Source of the DNA: Chryseobacterium shigense
GTDB lineage: Bacteria; Bacteroidota; Bacteroidia; Flavobacteriales; Weeksellaceae
Assembly: GCF_014207845.1 (NCBI RefSeq)
Contig: NZ_JACHLC010000004.1
Location: forward strand, 62,001 to 126,000
Direction: 5' to 3'
DNA length: 64,000 nucleotides
How positions within the stretch are numbered: the first letter of the stretch is position 1; each line of letters opens with the position of its first letter. Shown here piece after piece: positions 52,832 to 62,670 of this stretch. The translations under genes and the position numbers were made by a program. Below the pieces are notes generated by a model, which did no database searches, had not been told where the DNA came from, and saw only the letters and a program-made list of their open reading frames with translations.

Positions 52832-53695
52832 ATGACACCAGAAAAGTACACCAAAAAAACTGCCAAAAAAGTACATGAGAACCGCCGGAAGAATTATTTT
52901 TTCCGACGAAAAGTGATATTGGCTATTTTAATTATTGCTTTAATAGGAACAGGGTTTTATCTGAAGCAATCCGTCAGCTATTATTATGCGTTGTATTTTA
53001 ATAAATTTCATCATAAAAAACTGCATAACAGTGAAGCAGAAGCAGTCAGAATCCAGAAAATCCTTACGGCTAATCTGGACAAGACGTATGGTTTTGATGT
53101 TTCCCATTACCAAAATAAAGAAGATATCAAATGGGACAGCCTGAGCATCGGGAATAAAACAATCCCTCTTGAATTTGTTGTGATGCGTGCCACAATGGGC
53201 AACCGGAATGCAGATAAGCATTTTGATGAGTTCTGGGTGGAAGCACAAAAGCACAACCTGATTCGCGGAGCTTACCATTTTTACAGGGCTGATGAGGATC
53301 CTGTAATCCAGGCCAATAATTTTCTAGCTAATGTAAAACTTGAAAGCGGTGACCTTCCACCCATTCTGGATATTGAAAAGATTCCCAAGCGTAAAACGAA
53401 TAAAAAGCTGGTTGAAGATCTGAAAGTCTGGTGCAAGATTATTGAAGAAACTTATGGGGAAAAGCCGATCATCTATACGTATTATCATTACTATAAAGAT
53501 TTTCTGAAAGGAGAATTCGATGACTATCCTTTATGGCTGGCCAATTATAATGATGTCCCCACTCCTGCTCCCAATGATCACTGGGATTTCTGGCAGTTTA
53601 CGGAAAATGGGATTGTTCACGGGATTAATACCAAAGTGGATCTTGACATTTATAACGGAAGCTCCTGGTCTTTGAAAAGGCTAACGCTGGATTGA
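52832..53695 (+). CDS. GH25 lysozyme with N-terminal membrane anchor
   Basis: 287 residues. Basic cytosolic tail, one transmembrane helix (about 28-43), then a GH25 muramidase domain: YGFDVSHYQ (catalytic Asp 89), HNLIRGAYHFYRA, PPILDIEK (Asp/Glu) and WLANYND, ending in WDFWQFTENG. It would cleave peptidoglycan between MurNAc and GlcNAc from the periplasmic face, tethered to the inner membrane. No immunity or secretion partner nearby, so a remodelling role is more likely than an effector role. Confidence 0.9.
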   Translation: MTPEKYTKKTAKKVHENRRKNYFFRRKVILAILIIALIGTGFYLKQSVSYYYALYFNKFHHKKLHNSEAEAVRIQKILTANLDKTYGFDVSHYQNKEDIKWDSLSIGNKTIPLEFVVMRATMGNRNADKHFDEFWVEAQKHNLIRGAYHFYRADEDPVIQANNFLANVKLESGDLPPILDIEKIPKRKTNKKLVEDLKVWCKIIEETYGEKPIIYTYYHYYKDFLKGEFDDYPLWLANYNDVPTPAPNDHWDFWQFTENGIVHGINTKVDLDIYNGSSWSLKRLTLD

Positions 53696-53867
53696 TTTGA
53701 GTTGGAAGGCGGAAGATGGAGGATGGAAGTTATCATAAACGATCAATTCTCTGTCAGTCATTTCATTAAGACCATTGGTGAAGTTTAAAATATAAATCAG
53801 GAATAATTATCTCGGGGTTCAAAAATTTCCAGACTCTATTTTCTAACCTCCCTTCCAAAATTTTTTA
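53696..53867. repeat. Spacer with purine-rich repeat units
   Basis: GGAAGGCGGAAGATGGAGG-type units, as in 21554-21654. No gene and no obvious terminator. Confidence 0.35.
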
Positions 53868-55514
53868 TCATTTCCCCAGAAACTTCAGAATATCTCCATT
53901 CAGTTCATCTGCTTTCTCAAACGGAATCATATGGGTGGCGTCTTTATAGATCTTAAGTTCGGCATTAGGCATTTGCTTTGCCATCATTTCGGTATGCTCC
54001 TGCTTGATAACATCTTTGTCCCCTGCAATAACCAATACCGGATTTTTGATCTTTGTGAGATCTTTTTTACTGATATGAGGCTCATTCAGCATGATCTTCA
54101 CCAGTCTTTTTTCATTGAACTTTTCAGGTTTATTCTCAATATTCAATACCAGCAGCTGATTCTTCATATGGGAAACGAGCCTGTCGTCAACACCTTCAGG
54201 GAAAGCATTGGCACCAATTGCAATTACTTTGTTACAGTTTTCCGGATACTTCAGGGCAAATTCCAGCCCTGTGATACCTCCGTCACTCCAGCCGGCAATA
54301 TTTATTTTATTTAATCCCAGCTTATCTGCAAGCGCTTTTACATCATCTGCAAACTGGGTGTAGGTAAAATCTTTTCTGGAAGTATCCATACTTTTACCCT
54401 GCCCTCTTGTATCTATGGCAATTACTTTAAACTGTTTGGAAAGAACCGGAATCTGCTGATAAAAATCCTGTATGCTTCCTGAATTTCCATGAAGAAGAAA
54501 AAGCGGCTCTCCTTCACCATATATTTCATAATATAGTTTTGTATCTTTTAATTCGAGATAGTTTCCGGAGGAATTATTTTTCCCATATACAGAACTTTCT
54601 GCTTCTGTTTTATACTGGGAGGTATCAGAGATTAATCCTTCAAGGTCATCTCCGGAAGCACCGGTTTCATCTTTGATATTTTTTGCGCTTTTATCTACTT
54701 TTACGTCTATATTAATGGCTGGTGCTGCCAATGCCATTTTGTGCCAGTCTCCATAAAATGTCCTCATAAAACCGGTCCTGAAAAGGGCTGCACTGATCTT
54801 GATCATTCCGTCAAATTCTTTTAAAAACTGAATTCCGATAAAAAATTTCCCCTGTACCCATATATTACGATCATTAACATCCAGTGTATAAGTTCCGTCT
54901 TTGATCATATCCTGTGTAAGCTCTACTGTGATTTCCTCATCCAGAATATTTTTATCGGGAAAACCGTTTTTTTCCGTATAAATGCTGTATCTCATCAGTA
55001 CAGGTTTATCTGAAACATAGCTTGCAATATTCAGGTTGATGTTTTTGATTTTGGATCTTCTGCTGGTATTAAATTCCAGTGCTGTTTCACCAAGAAAATC
55101 TACTTTTCTGAACTTGGGATTCACAGAATAGAGAACATGTTTCGTTTTGGTATTGACACCCCAGTTCTTATCAACCAGTTTTTTAACTTTAATATTAACT
55201 TCCTTTATATCTTTAATTTTTTCCTTTAAAAATATCTGGTGATGGTTCTGATTTCTGAAATCCTGTACGGTTTCCGTATACAGCTCATAACCGGGAACTT
55301 CCACTTTGAGTTTTCGTGAAGGGTCAAATCTTGAAAGATCAATACTAAAGTTTCCTTTTTCATCGGAAACTGTGCCGGCATTTTCCTTTTCAATCCCGAT
55401 TTTCACGTAAGGAACGGGCTGGTTCTCGTTTTTAGAAATTACCGTTCCGGAAATCACCTGTGCGTTGAAGGAATAAGCAGCTAATAGAATGCATAGAGCA
55501 TTAAATTTTTTCAT
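53868..55514 (-). CDS. Exported carboxypeptidase-regulatory-like / alpha-beta hydrolase fusion
   Basis: 548 residues from ATG at 55512-55514 (MKKFNALCILLAAYSFNAQ). Signal peptide, then a CarboxypepD_reg-like beta domain (about 20-97, VISGTVISKNENQPVPYVKI), a middle beta-rich region about 110-290, a Ser/Asn-rich linker, and a C-terminal alpha/beta hydrolase (about 318-548). Triad: Ser410 in AGWSDGG, Asp498 or D500 in IAGDKD, His527 in THMIPFE; oxyanion HGNSG (342-). Likely periplasmic or surface-exposed esterase/peptidase. Substrate unknown. Confidence 0.87.
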   Translation of the reverse strand: MKKFNALCILLAAYSFNAQVISGTVISKNENQPVPYVKIGIEKENAGTVSDEKGNFSIDLSRFDPSRKLKVEVPGYELYTETVQDFRNQNHHQIFLKEKIKDIKEVNIKVKKLVDKNWGVNTKTKHVLYSVNPKFRKVDFLGETALEFNTSRRSKIKNINLNIASYVSDKPVLMRYSIYTEKNGFPDKNILDEEITVELTQDMIKDGTYTLDVNDRNIWVQGKFFIGIQFLKEFDGMIKISAALFRTGFMRTFYGDWHKMALAAPAINIDVKVDKSAKNIKDETGASGDDLEGLISDTSQYKTEAESSVYGKNNSSGNYLELKDTKLYYEIYGEGEPLFLLHGNSGSIQDFYQQIPVLSKQFKVIAIDTRGQGKSMDTSRKDFTYTQFADDVKALADKLGLNKINIAGWSDGGITGLEFALKYPENCNKVIAIGANAFPEGVDDRLVSHMKNQLLVLNIENKPEKFNEKRLVKIMLNEPHISKKDLTKIKNPVLVIAGDKDVIKQEHTEMMAKQMPNAELKIYKDATHMIPFEKADELNGDILKFLGK

Positions 55515-55657
55515 GGTATCAGTTTGGTGCAAAATTCTTTATTTCTCCCATTGAATACTCATAATGCCTTATTAAATTTTAAAACCGTTTAGTTAAATTT
55601 ATTGTAAAGTATCACTTATTTATGATTACAATTCTAAAAAATATATAAACTTTCTGT

Positions 55658-56170
55658 TTACAGAATACTCATGATCTCCTCCCATGAATGTACTCTTTTG
55701 TAGCTTTCGTTTTCTATCAGCTCATTATGAGGCTGGGTAAAAATAAATTTTTCTCCTGCAAAGTGATCCAGGTTTTTCGGGTAATCATCAATCATAATAT
55801 CTCCGTGAACCACTTTCTTACTTCCGCATAAAACAATCTGTTCCCAGCTGATAAAAGGAAAATGCTCTGCCAGCCAGTCGTATTTTTCTCTTAAGCTGTT
55901 CGGGAACTCCATTCCTGCTGAAACAATGTATAATTCGTATTTGTTATTTATATATTCCAAAGCTTCGCGGCTTCCTTCCATAACGGGAAGTGTTCTGAAA
56001 AATCCAATTTCATTAACGTGTTTCTTACTATTGGGAAAAGATTCAGCTTCAGGAAGTCCTTTCAGTGTGGCGATCTCCATTTCTTTCCCTGAATCTCTTT
56101 TTTCAAACTGCATAAGCTGGTGATAGACATCTGCCATTACCCCGTCCATATCTACAATTACCTTTTTCAT
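55658..56170 (-). CDS. 5'(3')-deoxyribonucleotidase-like HAD phosphatase
   Basis: 170 residues. HAD motif I VIVDMDGVMADVY, motif II VSAG region, and motif IV DIMIDDYPKNL. Small cap-less NT5C type, which dephosphorylates deoxyribonucleoside monophosphates. It stands alone; no link to deoC 7 kb away is shown. Confidence 0.9.
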   Translation of the reverse strand: MKKVIVDMDGVMADVYHQLMQFEKRDSGKEMEIATLKGLPEAESFPNSKKHVNEIGFFRTLPVMEGSREALEYINNKYELYIVSAGMEFPNSLREKYDWLAEHFPFISWEQIVLCGSKKVVHGDIMIDDYPKNLDHFAGEKFIFTQPHNELIENESYKRVHSWEEIMSIL

Positions 56171-56354
56171 TATTATAATCTGATTTAATATTTATTTTTA
56201 AAAAAAACTGAGCATTAAGCTCTATCAAATGTACAAAATGTCTTTTCAGAAAACTCATTTCAGCGTATTAAATAAATCTTAAAATACCATTCAGTCCTGG
56301 ATTCCATATAAATAATGAGCATGATTCAGTAAACCTTTTCTGGTTACATTTTTG

Positions 56355-56362
56355 TATTTTTG
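56355..56362 (+). promoter_or_regulatory. -7 box for the ABC-F gene
   Basis: TATTTTTG matches TAnnTTTG, 39 bp before ATG 56402. An in-frame TTG at 56360 lies within the box, so it is not the start. Confidence 0.55.
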
Positions 56363-56401
56363 CAGCTCGATCCAAAATCAATATCAAACCATTACATTCC
56401 A

Positions 56402-58291
56402 ATGAATTACGTTTCTGCAGAAAATCTCACTAAATCTTACGGTATCAAAGTTTTATTCAAGGATATCTCTTTCCACATCAATGAAGGGGACAAAATTGCT
56501 ATTGTTGCCAAAAACGGAAGCGGAAAATCTACCCTGCTGAAAATATTAATGGGAAAAGAAATTGCAGACAGCGGTACTGTGGTAATTAATAAAGATATCC
56601 AGGTTGTTCTGTTTGATCAGGAAATTGATTATAACCCGGAGCTTACGATTGATGAGTTTATGATGACTTTGGATTCGGAGCCTATTCTCGCCCTTAAAAA
56701 TTATCACAAATCTCTTCATTCTACAGACGATGCTTTCATTGAAAAAGCATTGAACGATATGGAAGCCCACAAGGCCTGGGATCTGGAAAACGAAATGAAA
56801 CAGATCCTCTCCCAGCTTAAAATTACAGATCTTGATGCTAAAATGGGAACTCTTTCCGGAGGACAGGTAAAACGTGTTGCCCTGGCAAAACTTTTAACAG
56901 AAACCAGAGCAGAGCATAAACATACCCTTCTGATCATGGATGAGCCTACCAACCATCTGGATGTGGAAATGGTGGAATGGCTTGAAAATTATCTCACCAA
57001 AGCAAAAATCACATTGCTGCTGGTTACCCACGACCGTTATTTCTTGGACAGTGTTTGTGACATTATCTGGGAAATGGAGGATCAGAACCTTTATCTTCAC
57101 AATGGTTCATATGCTACATATCTCGAAAACAAGATGATTCGTGAAGATAATATGAGTGCCACCATTGATAAAGCCAACAACCTTTACAGAAAGGAGCTTG
57201 AATGGATGCGCAGACAGCCTAAAGCACGTACTACAAAATCAAAAAGCAGGATTGATGCTTTCTACGAAACTGAGAAAGTAGCTAAAACCGACACCAGCAA
57301 ACAGGCACTTGAACTTGATTTTGAGATGAAACGCCTCGGTAATAAGATTCTTGAACTGAAGAATATTGATAAGAGCTTCGGAGACAAATTATTACTGAAA
57401 GATTTCAGCTACCAGTTCCAGCGTGGAGAAAAAGTAGGAATTGTAGGTAAAAACGGAGCCGGAAAATCCACATTATTAAATATTATCCAGGGTTATGAAA
57501 AATTTGACAAGGGTGATATTGAAACCGGAGAAACCATTTCTTTCGGATATTTTTCACAAAAGGGACTGAAATATAAGGAAGATGAGCGTGTTATAGATTT
57601 CATCAAGGAAATTGCAGAATTTTATCCTCTTGCCAATGGAAAAAGCCTTTCTGCATCACAGTTTTTAAGATTGTTCCTATTTGACGACCAGACGCAGTAT
57701 TCTCCTATCTCAAAACTGTCCGGCGGTGAAAAAAGAAGGCTTCACCTGATGTATATTCTTTATCAGAATCCTAATTTCCTGATTTTCGATGAACCTACAA
57801 ATGATCTTGACCTTCCGACACTGACTGTCCTTGAAAATTTCCTGCAGCAGTTCCAGGGTTCACTGATCATAGTGTCTCACGACAGATATTTCATGGACAG
57901 AATTGTAGACCACATCCTCGCCTTTGAAGGAAACGGAAAGATCAGGGATTTTACAGGAAATTTCTCAGAATACAGGGAAGCGAAAAGCCGTGAGGATGCA
58001 ATGGAAAAAAATACAGCACCAAAACCTGAACCCGTTAAAGAGATTATTGCAACACCCGAAGTTCCCCCAGTTTCTTCCAAAAAGAGAAAAATGACTTTTA
58101 AAGAGCAAAGGGAACTGGAAACCATAGAAAAAGAAATGCCTGAACTGGAGCAGCAACGTTCTAAGATCATGGGTCAGCTTAACAATGAAACGGATTACGA
58201 AAAAGTGGCAAAGCTTTCTGCCGAACTGGAAACTGTTTCCGAAAAGCTTGAAGAATATGAAATGAGATGGCTGGAGCTTCAGGAGATATAA
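56402..58291 (+). CDS. ABC-F family ATPase (Uup-like)
   Basis: 629 residues. Two soluble ABC domains with no membrane segments: Walker A AKNGSGKST (36-44) and GKNGAGKST, signatures LSGGQVKRVALAK and LSGGEKRRLHLMY, Walker B LLIMDEPTNHLD and FLIFDEPTNDLD. The linker (RKELEWMRRQPKARTTKSKS) and a charged coiled-coil C-terminal tail fit Uup rather than EttA. Acts on ribosomes or DNA repair by family. Normal length. Confidence 0.92.
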   Translation: MNYVSAENLTKSYGIKVLFKDISFHINEGDKIAIVAKNGSGKSTLLKILMGKEIADSGTVVINKDIQVVLFDQEIDYNPELTIDEFMMTLDSEPILALKNYHKSLHSTDDAFIEKALNDMEAHKAWDLENEMKQILSQLKITDLDAKMGTLSGGQVKRVALAKLLTETRAEHKHTLLIMDEPTNHLDVEMVEWLENYLTKAKITLLLVTHDRYFLDSVCDIIWEMEDQNLYLHNGSYATYLENKMIREDNMSATIDKANNLYRKELEWMRRQPKARTTKSKSRIDAFYETEKVAKTDTSKQALELDFEMKRLGNKILELKNIDKSFGDKLLLKDFSYQFQRGEKVGIVGKNGAGKSTLLNIIQGYEKFDKGDIETGETISFGYFSQKGLKYKEDERVIDFIKEIAEFYPLANGKSLSASQFLRLFLFDDQTQYSPISKLSGGEKRRLHLMYILYQNPNFLIFDEPTNDLDLPTLTVLENFLQQFQGSLIIVSHDRYFMDRIVDHILAFEGNGKIRDFTGNFSEYREAKSREDAMEKNTAPKPEPVKEIIATPEVPPVSSKKRKMTFKEQRELETIEKEMPELEQQRSKIMGQLNNETDYEKVAKLSAELETVSEKLEEYEMRWLELQEI

Positions 58292-58301
58292 TGAGGTTTA
58301 G

Positions 58302-58374
58302 AGTTTGAGGGTGGGAGTGTTTGAGAGTGTTTAAATAAAGTTCTACAACCCTAAAACACTCCCACCCTCAAACT
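58302..58374. repeat. Long perfect inverted repeat between convergent genes
   Basis: Arms 58302-58322 (AGTTTGAGGGTGGGAGTG followed by TTT) and 58354-58374 are perfect 21-bp inverted copies around 31 nt. They can serve as a terminator for the ABC-F gene (+) and the oxidoreductase (-). GTTTGAGGGT units recur at 4430 and 47045. Confidence 0.8.
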
Positions 58375-58382
58375 TTGAAACA

Positions 58383-59438
58383 CTACAAGTATACCACTCT
58401 TCCCTCTTTTGAACTTTCCAAAGATGCGTCAATGATCTTCATATTCTGAACTACTTCTCTTCCCTGAGATGGCAGTGCATATCCGAAGACGATATATTCA
58501 TAGATCTGCTGGTAATAATCCATATAATTTCCGGGCTCGCTGGAAGTTAAAATCCTTTCCGTTTCTGAATTTTCATTTAGGAAATTTAAAATTCCGTCTG
58601 TTCCTTTCAAAGGCTCAGTCCATTCCTCACCATAAACCGGGATGGTTCCGGCTACGAGTTCGTTTTCCTGATTATCGGTTCTTTCCTGAAGAAAACTTCC
58701 TTTTTCTCCGTGAATACCATATGCATAATGAGCTTCTTTGGTAAAAACAGATGATTTCAGTCTTACTCTCAGGTTATTTTTATAATACAGCAGGATTTCG
58801 AAATAATCATTGGCATACTCCTCTCCTTTCATAGAAAATACATCGGCAAAAAGCTTTTCCGGATATCCGAAATACTGTACAGCCTGATCTACAAGGTGGG
58901 CACCAAGATCGTGAAGTGATCCGGAGCCTGTTTGCTGCGGGTCTTCTTTATGCTGTTTTCCGCTTGGCGTAGTACGGAATCTGTCGAAGCGGATCTCTGC
59001 TTCCTTAATATCTCCCAGTTTTCCATCATTTATTATCTTATGGACCTGCAAAAAATCACGGTCAAACCTTCTGTTTTGATACACACTTAAAAACAGTCCT
59101 TTTTGCTCTGCAAGCTCTACCAGCTCTTCTGCTTCTGAAACACTGACTGTAAATGGCTTTTCAACAATGATATTTTTCCCTGCTTCAAGCGCCATCTTTG
59201 CATATTCATAATGGGTTTGTACGGGAGTATTAATAATCACCAGCTCTATATCTGCATTCCGGAGCATTTCTTCTACTGAACGATAAATGGCAGCCTCCGG
59301 ATATTTCCCTTTTGATTCTTCTTTGCTTCTTTCTACTATAGCAGCTATAGAAAATCCGGGATGTTCTTTCAAAAACGGAGCATGAAATACTTTTCCACTC
59401 ATTCCAAAGGCACACAGTCCTGCTTTTACCAATTGCAT
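58383..59438 (-). CDS. Gfo/Idh/MocA-family oxidoreductase
   Basis: 351 residues. Rossmann-type N terminus (VKAGLCAFGMSGKVFHAPFL), the EKPFT motif with its catalytic-site Lys, and the C-terminal alpha/beta domain with GSLHDLGAHLVDQAVQYFG. NAD(P)-dependent oxidation or reduction of a sugar or related alcohol; substrate not clear. Reads toward a palindromic repeat. Confidence 0.9.
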   Translation of the reverse strand: MQLVKAGLCAFGMSGKVFHAPFLKEHPGFSIAAIVERSKEESKGKYPEAAIYRSVEEMLRNADIELVIINTPVQTHYEYAKMALEAGKNIIVEKPFTVSVSEAEELVELAEQKGLFLSVYQNRRFDRDFLQVHKIINDGKLGDIKEAEIRFDRFRTTPSGKQHKEDPQQTGSGSLHDLGAHLVDQAVQYFGYPEKLFADVFSMKGEEYANDYFEILLYYKNNLRVRLKSSVFTKEAHYAYGIHGEKGSFLQERTDNQENELVAGTIPVYGEEWTEPLKGTDGILNFLNENSETERILTSSEPGNYMDYYQQIYEYIVFGYALPSQGREVVQNMKIIDASLESSKEGRVVYL

Positions 59439-59579
59439 AATGTATAATTTTCAACAAATATATTCAATAAAATACAGTTTAAATCCTTTACAATAGAACC
59501 GGTTGATATATCACTTTATTATGTGACAAAAATCATTTCATTATTTTTATTAATTCTAAATTAAACGTCTTTAAATTCT

Positions 59580-59587
59580 TATTTTTG
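59580..59587 (+). promoter_or_regulatory. -7 box for the siderophore receptor gene
   Basis: TATTTTTG, 33 bp before ATG 59621; no good -33 TTTG seen. Confidence 0.45.
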
Positions 59588-59620
59588 CCGTTATTTAAAA
59601 ATAGTCTACATAAAAATAAA

Positions 59621-61903
59621 ATGAACAAACAACTTGCATCTTTAGGATTTTTACTGGCGGCCTTATCTTTAAGTGCCCAGCTGAAAAATACTGAAGCAGA
59701 TACAATCAGAACCCAGACCATTGAAGACATCAATCTTCATAAGACCGGAAACCCAAACCAGGCGAGAACATTATCTACCAAGTCTACTCTAACGGTAATG
59801 GAAAATCCTCAGCCTATCTCCATTGTCACTCATGAAATCATTGAACAGCAGCAGGCAAAACAGCTTAGCGATGTTCTTCAGAATGTAAATGGGGTGTACC
59901 TTACTTCATCCAGAGGAAGTTCTCAGGACAGCTTTGGAGGACGCGGTTTTATTTTGGGAAATGATAATATTTTCAAGAACGGTGCAAGAATCAACAGTGG
60001 TGTTTTTCCTGAAGTAAGCGGCCTTGAAAGAGTGGAAGTACTGAAAGGAGCCAATGCTATGCTGTACGGAAATACGGCTGCGGGAGGAATTATCAATATG
60101 ATTACCAAAAAGCCTAAATTTAATTTTGGCGGAAATATAGGACTTAACGGCGGAAGCTGGAATTCTTATAAACCAACGGTTGATATTTACGGGCCTTTAT
60201 CTAAAAACATTGCCTTCAGAGTAAACGGTGCTTACGAATACGCCGAAAGCTTCAGAGATGTGGTACAGTCTGAAAAATATTACTTCAATCCTTCATTTTT
60301 ATTCAACCTGAGCGCAAAGTCACAGTTGATTGTAGAGGCAGATTATCTTAAAAATAATTTCACTCCGGATTTCGGGATCGGTTCTGTTACCAATAAAGAC
60401 CAAAGCTATTCCCTGAATAATTATGTGGGCAGAAATACCTTCTTCGGTACAGATTGGCAATATCAAAATGTACAGCAAACCTCAACGACTGTAACATTCA
60501 ATCATCAATTCAATGCCAACTGGGCATTAAATGCAGTTGCTTCTTATCAGAACTATACAAAGGATTACTTCTCTTCCGAGCGTATACAATGGATATATGA
60601 TAAAAAAATATCCGAAAACCGCCTGACTTGGGCAAGACCATTCAATAAAACCTATAATGAGAGCAATTACGGCTCTGCACAGGTAAATATCAACGGTGAA
60701 TTCACTACCGGAAAAATAGGTCACAAATTATTACTGGGAGCAGATGCGGATTATAACCAGGCTGATGCTTATGCATTTAATGTAACTTCTACTTCCAATG
60801 TATTATTCCTGGACGATCCGTCCACATGGGGAAATATCGCCATGCCGGACACCAGTGAAAATTCATTAACAAGAATCAACACAAGAAGAATTGGGGTTTA
60901 CGCACAGGATTACGTAAGCCTGACAAAGCAATTTAAAGTTATAGCAGGGATCCGTTGGTCTTATATAGAAAATATGCCTTCTATAAAGACAACTTATGCC
61001 ACTCCAACCAAACCTTCAGATAAAAGTTTTGTATCAAATTCAGCAACATCCGATCAGGCATTCTCTCCAAAAGTAGGGCTGGTTTATATGCCTGATGAAA
61101 ATCTTTCAGTTTTTGCCACGTATACCAATTCATTTGTTTCAAACGCAGGATATATGTCCGCTGAAATTGGTTCATTAGATACTTCCGGCACTATTGCGCA
61201 GGTAAGAGACAGGGTTAACAATCTCTCAAAACAAGGGATACAGCCTACTACTGTAGATCAATACGAAATCGGGGCCAAGAAAAACCTTTGGAATAATGCT
61301 TTGGCCATCAACCTTAGCTTGTACCAGATTATACAAAATAATACCTACCAGAACTATTTTTATACTGACAATACAGGAACTCCTCAAACTCCGGATACCA
61401 ATCTTAAAGAATTTGCAGGTAAAATAAGAAGCCGTGGTGTAGAGCTTGATATTACAGGAAACCCAACAGAAAACTTATCTATTATCGGTGGTTTTTCATA
61501 CAACAACTCCGTTTATACCGACACTCCGGAAAAAGGGTATGTTGAAAACCAAAGACTTGTAAGAACTCCCGCTACTACAGCCAATGCATCTGTCTTTTAT
61601 AAATTTACCAGATATGCCAAAGGATTAAAAGTAGGAGCCGGCATTTATTATATCGGTGACAGAATAGCCGGATGGAACGATTCCAAATCTACCAATATTA
61701 CAAGAAATGGAGTAAGCAGAATGTTTGAACTAAAAGATTATACCACTGTAACCTTATCTGTAGGCTACGAATGGAACAAATTCTCCATCCAGGGGAAAGT
61801 GGGTAACCTGTTCGATGTTGTGAATTACAATGTTCACGAAAATTATTCGGTAAATCCTATTACCCCAAGAAACTATTACTTTACACTTACGTACAGACTT
61901 TAG
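59621..61903 (+). CDS. TonB-dependent siderophore receptor
   Basis: 760 residues from ATG 59621 (MNKQLASLGFLLAALSLSAQ). A start at 59585 lies inside the promoter box. Plug domain about 45-160 (TVMENPQPISIVTHEII, SQDSFGGRGFILGNDNIF, GANAMLYGNTAAGGIINMIT) and 22-stranded barrel ending in FTLTYRL. The PQPISI and GRGF forms are the FhuA/FecA-like siderophore class. No Fur box was identified by eye. Cotranscription with the PepSY protein is likely. Confidence 0.92.
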   Translation: MNKQLASLGFLLAALSLSAQLKNTEADTIRTQTIEDINLHKTGNPNQARTLSTKSTLTVMENPQPISIVTHEIIEQQQAKQLSDVLQNVNGVYLTSSRGSSQDSFGGRGFILGNDNIFKNGARINSGVFPEVSGLERVEVLKGANAMLYGNTAAGGIINMITKKPKFNFGGNIGLNGGSWNSYKPTVDIYGPLSKNIAFRVNGAYEYAESFRDVVQSEKYYFNPSFLFNLSAKSQLIVEADYLKNNFTPDFGIGSVTNKDQSYSLNNYVGRNTFFGTDWQYQNVQQTSTTVTFNHQFNANWALNAVASYQNYTKDYFSSERIQWIYDKKISENRLTWARPFNKTYNESNYGSAQVNINGEFTTGKIGHKLLLGADADYNQADAYAFNVTSTSNVLFLDDPSTWGNIAMPDTSENSLTRINTRRIGVYAQDYVSLTKQFKVIAGIRWSYIENMPSIKTTYATPTKPSDKSFVSNSATSDQAFSPKVGLVYMPDENLSVFATYTNSFVSNAGYMSAEIGSLDTSGTIAQVRDRVNNLSKQGIQPTTVDQYEIGAKKNLWNNALAINLSLYQIIQNNTYQNYFYTDNTGTPQTPDTNLKEFAGKIRSRGVELDITGNPTENLSIIGGFSYNNSVYTDTPEKGYVENQRLVRTPATTANASVFYKFTRYAKGLKVGAGIYYIGDRIAGWNDSKSTNITRNGVSRMFELKDYTTVTLSVGYEWNKFSIQGKVGNLFDVVNYNVHENYSVNPITPRNYYFTLTYRL

Positions 61904-61932
61904 AATTAAATATTATAATAATTTCATCATTC

Positions 61933-61969
61933 AAAGTGGAAATTGCATTTTTGCAGTTTCCGCTTTTTG
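61933..61969 (+). terminator. Hairpin terminator after the siderophore receptor
   Basis: AAAGTGGAAATTGC (61933-61946) and GCAGTTTCCGCTTT (61953-61966) pair over 14 bp including two G-T, around ATTTTT, followed by TT. Partial read-through into the PepSY gene is possible. Confidence 0.7.
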
Positions 61970-61994
61970 AATTATAAAAACAAAACAATACGAT

Positions 61995-62510
61995 ATGGAT
62001 AAGATCAAGGACACAAGAAGTTTTATGAGAATTACGCACCGCTATCTGGGATATTTTCTTGCAGGAATAATGGCTGTATATTCACTGAGCGGTATTCTTC
62101 TCGTTTACAGGGATACAGATTTTCTTAAAAAAGAAAAAAAATATGATAAGACGGTTGCTGTCAATCTTTCAGAAAAAGAGCTTGGTAAAGAACTGAAAAT
62201 CAAAGGTCTTGAAGTAGAAAAAACAGAAGGTACCGTTCTGCATTTTAAGCAGGGAACTTATGATGCTTCTACCGGAAAAGCACAATATTCGAAAAAAGAA
62301 CTGCCCTTTGTTCTGGACAAAATGGTAAAGCTTCACAAAGCCCAGTCAAAAGACACCTTATCACCATTGAATGTATTTTTCGGGATTTCATTGTTTTTTT
62401 TCGTGATATCTAGCTTCTGGATGTTTAACCCTAAAACAAAAGCTTTCAAACGCGGAATAAAATTCACCATTGCAGGCCTTATTATTTCAGTGATTCTTTT
62501 ATGCATTTAA
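61995..62510 (+). CDS. Short PepSY-associated membrane protein, iron-uptake type
   Basis: 171 residues. First helix with HRYLGYFLAGIMAVYSLSGI (PepSY_TM start), a periplasmic PepSY-like domain, then two C-terminal helices (LNVFFGISLFFFVISSFWMF and FTIAGLIISVILLC). This is about a third of a full PiuB-type protein, so it is a short member rather than a fragment: ends are clean. Next to a siderophore receptor, a role in ferric-siderophore reduction or handling is inferred. Confidence 0.85.
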   Translation: MDKIKDTRSFMRITHRYLGYFLAGIMAVYSLSGILLVYRDTDFLKKEKKYDKTVAVNLSEKELGKELKIKGLEVEKTEGTVLHFKQGTYDASTGKAQYSKKELPFVLDKMVKLHKAQSKDTLSPLNVFFGISLFFFVISSFWMFNPKTKAFKRGIKFTIAGLIISVILLCI

Positions 62511-62670
62511 ATTATATAATCAGCAAAAAAACAACCAAATAATTCACATTTCAATCACTGCAAAATTAACATTCATTTTGATTTTTTGTCTTAAATTAAG
62601 AAGTCTGGCACATTTCTTGTGTTTTCATCAATCAACAAATAGTACCATTTAATTATTAAAATAATAAATT

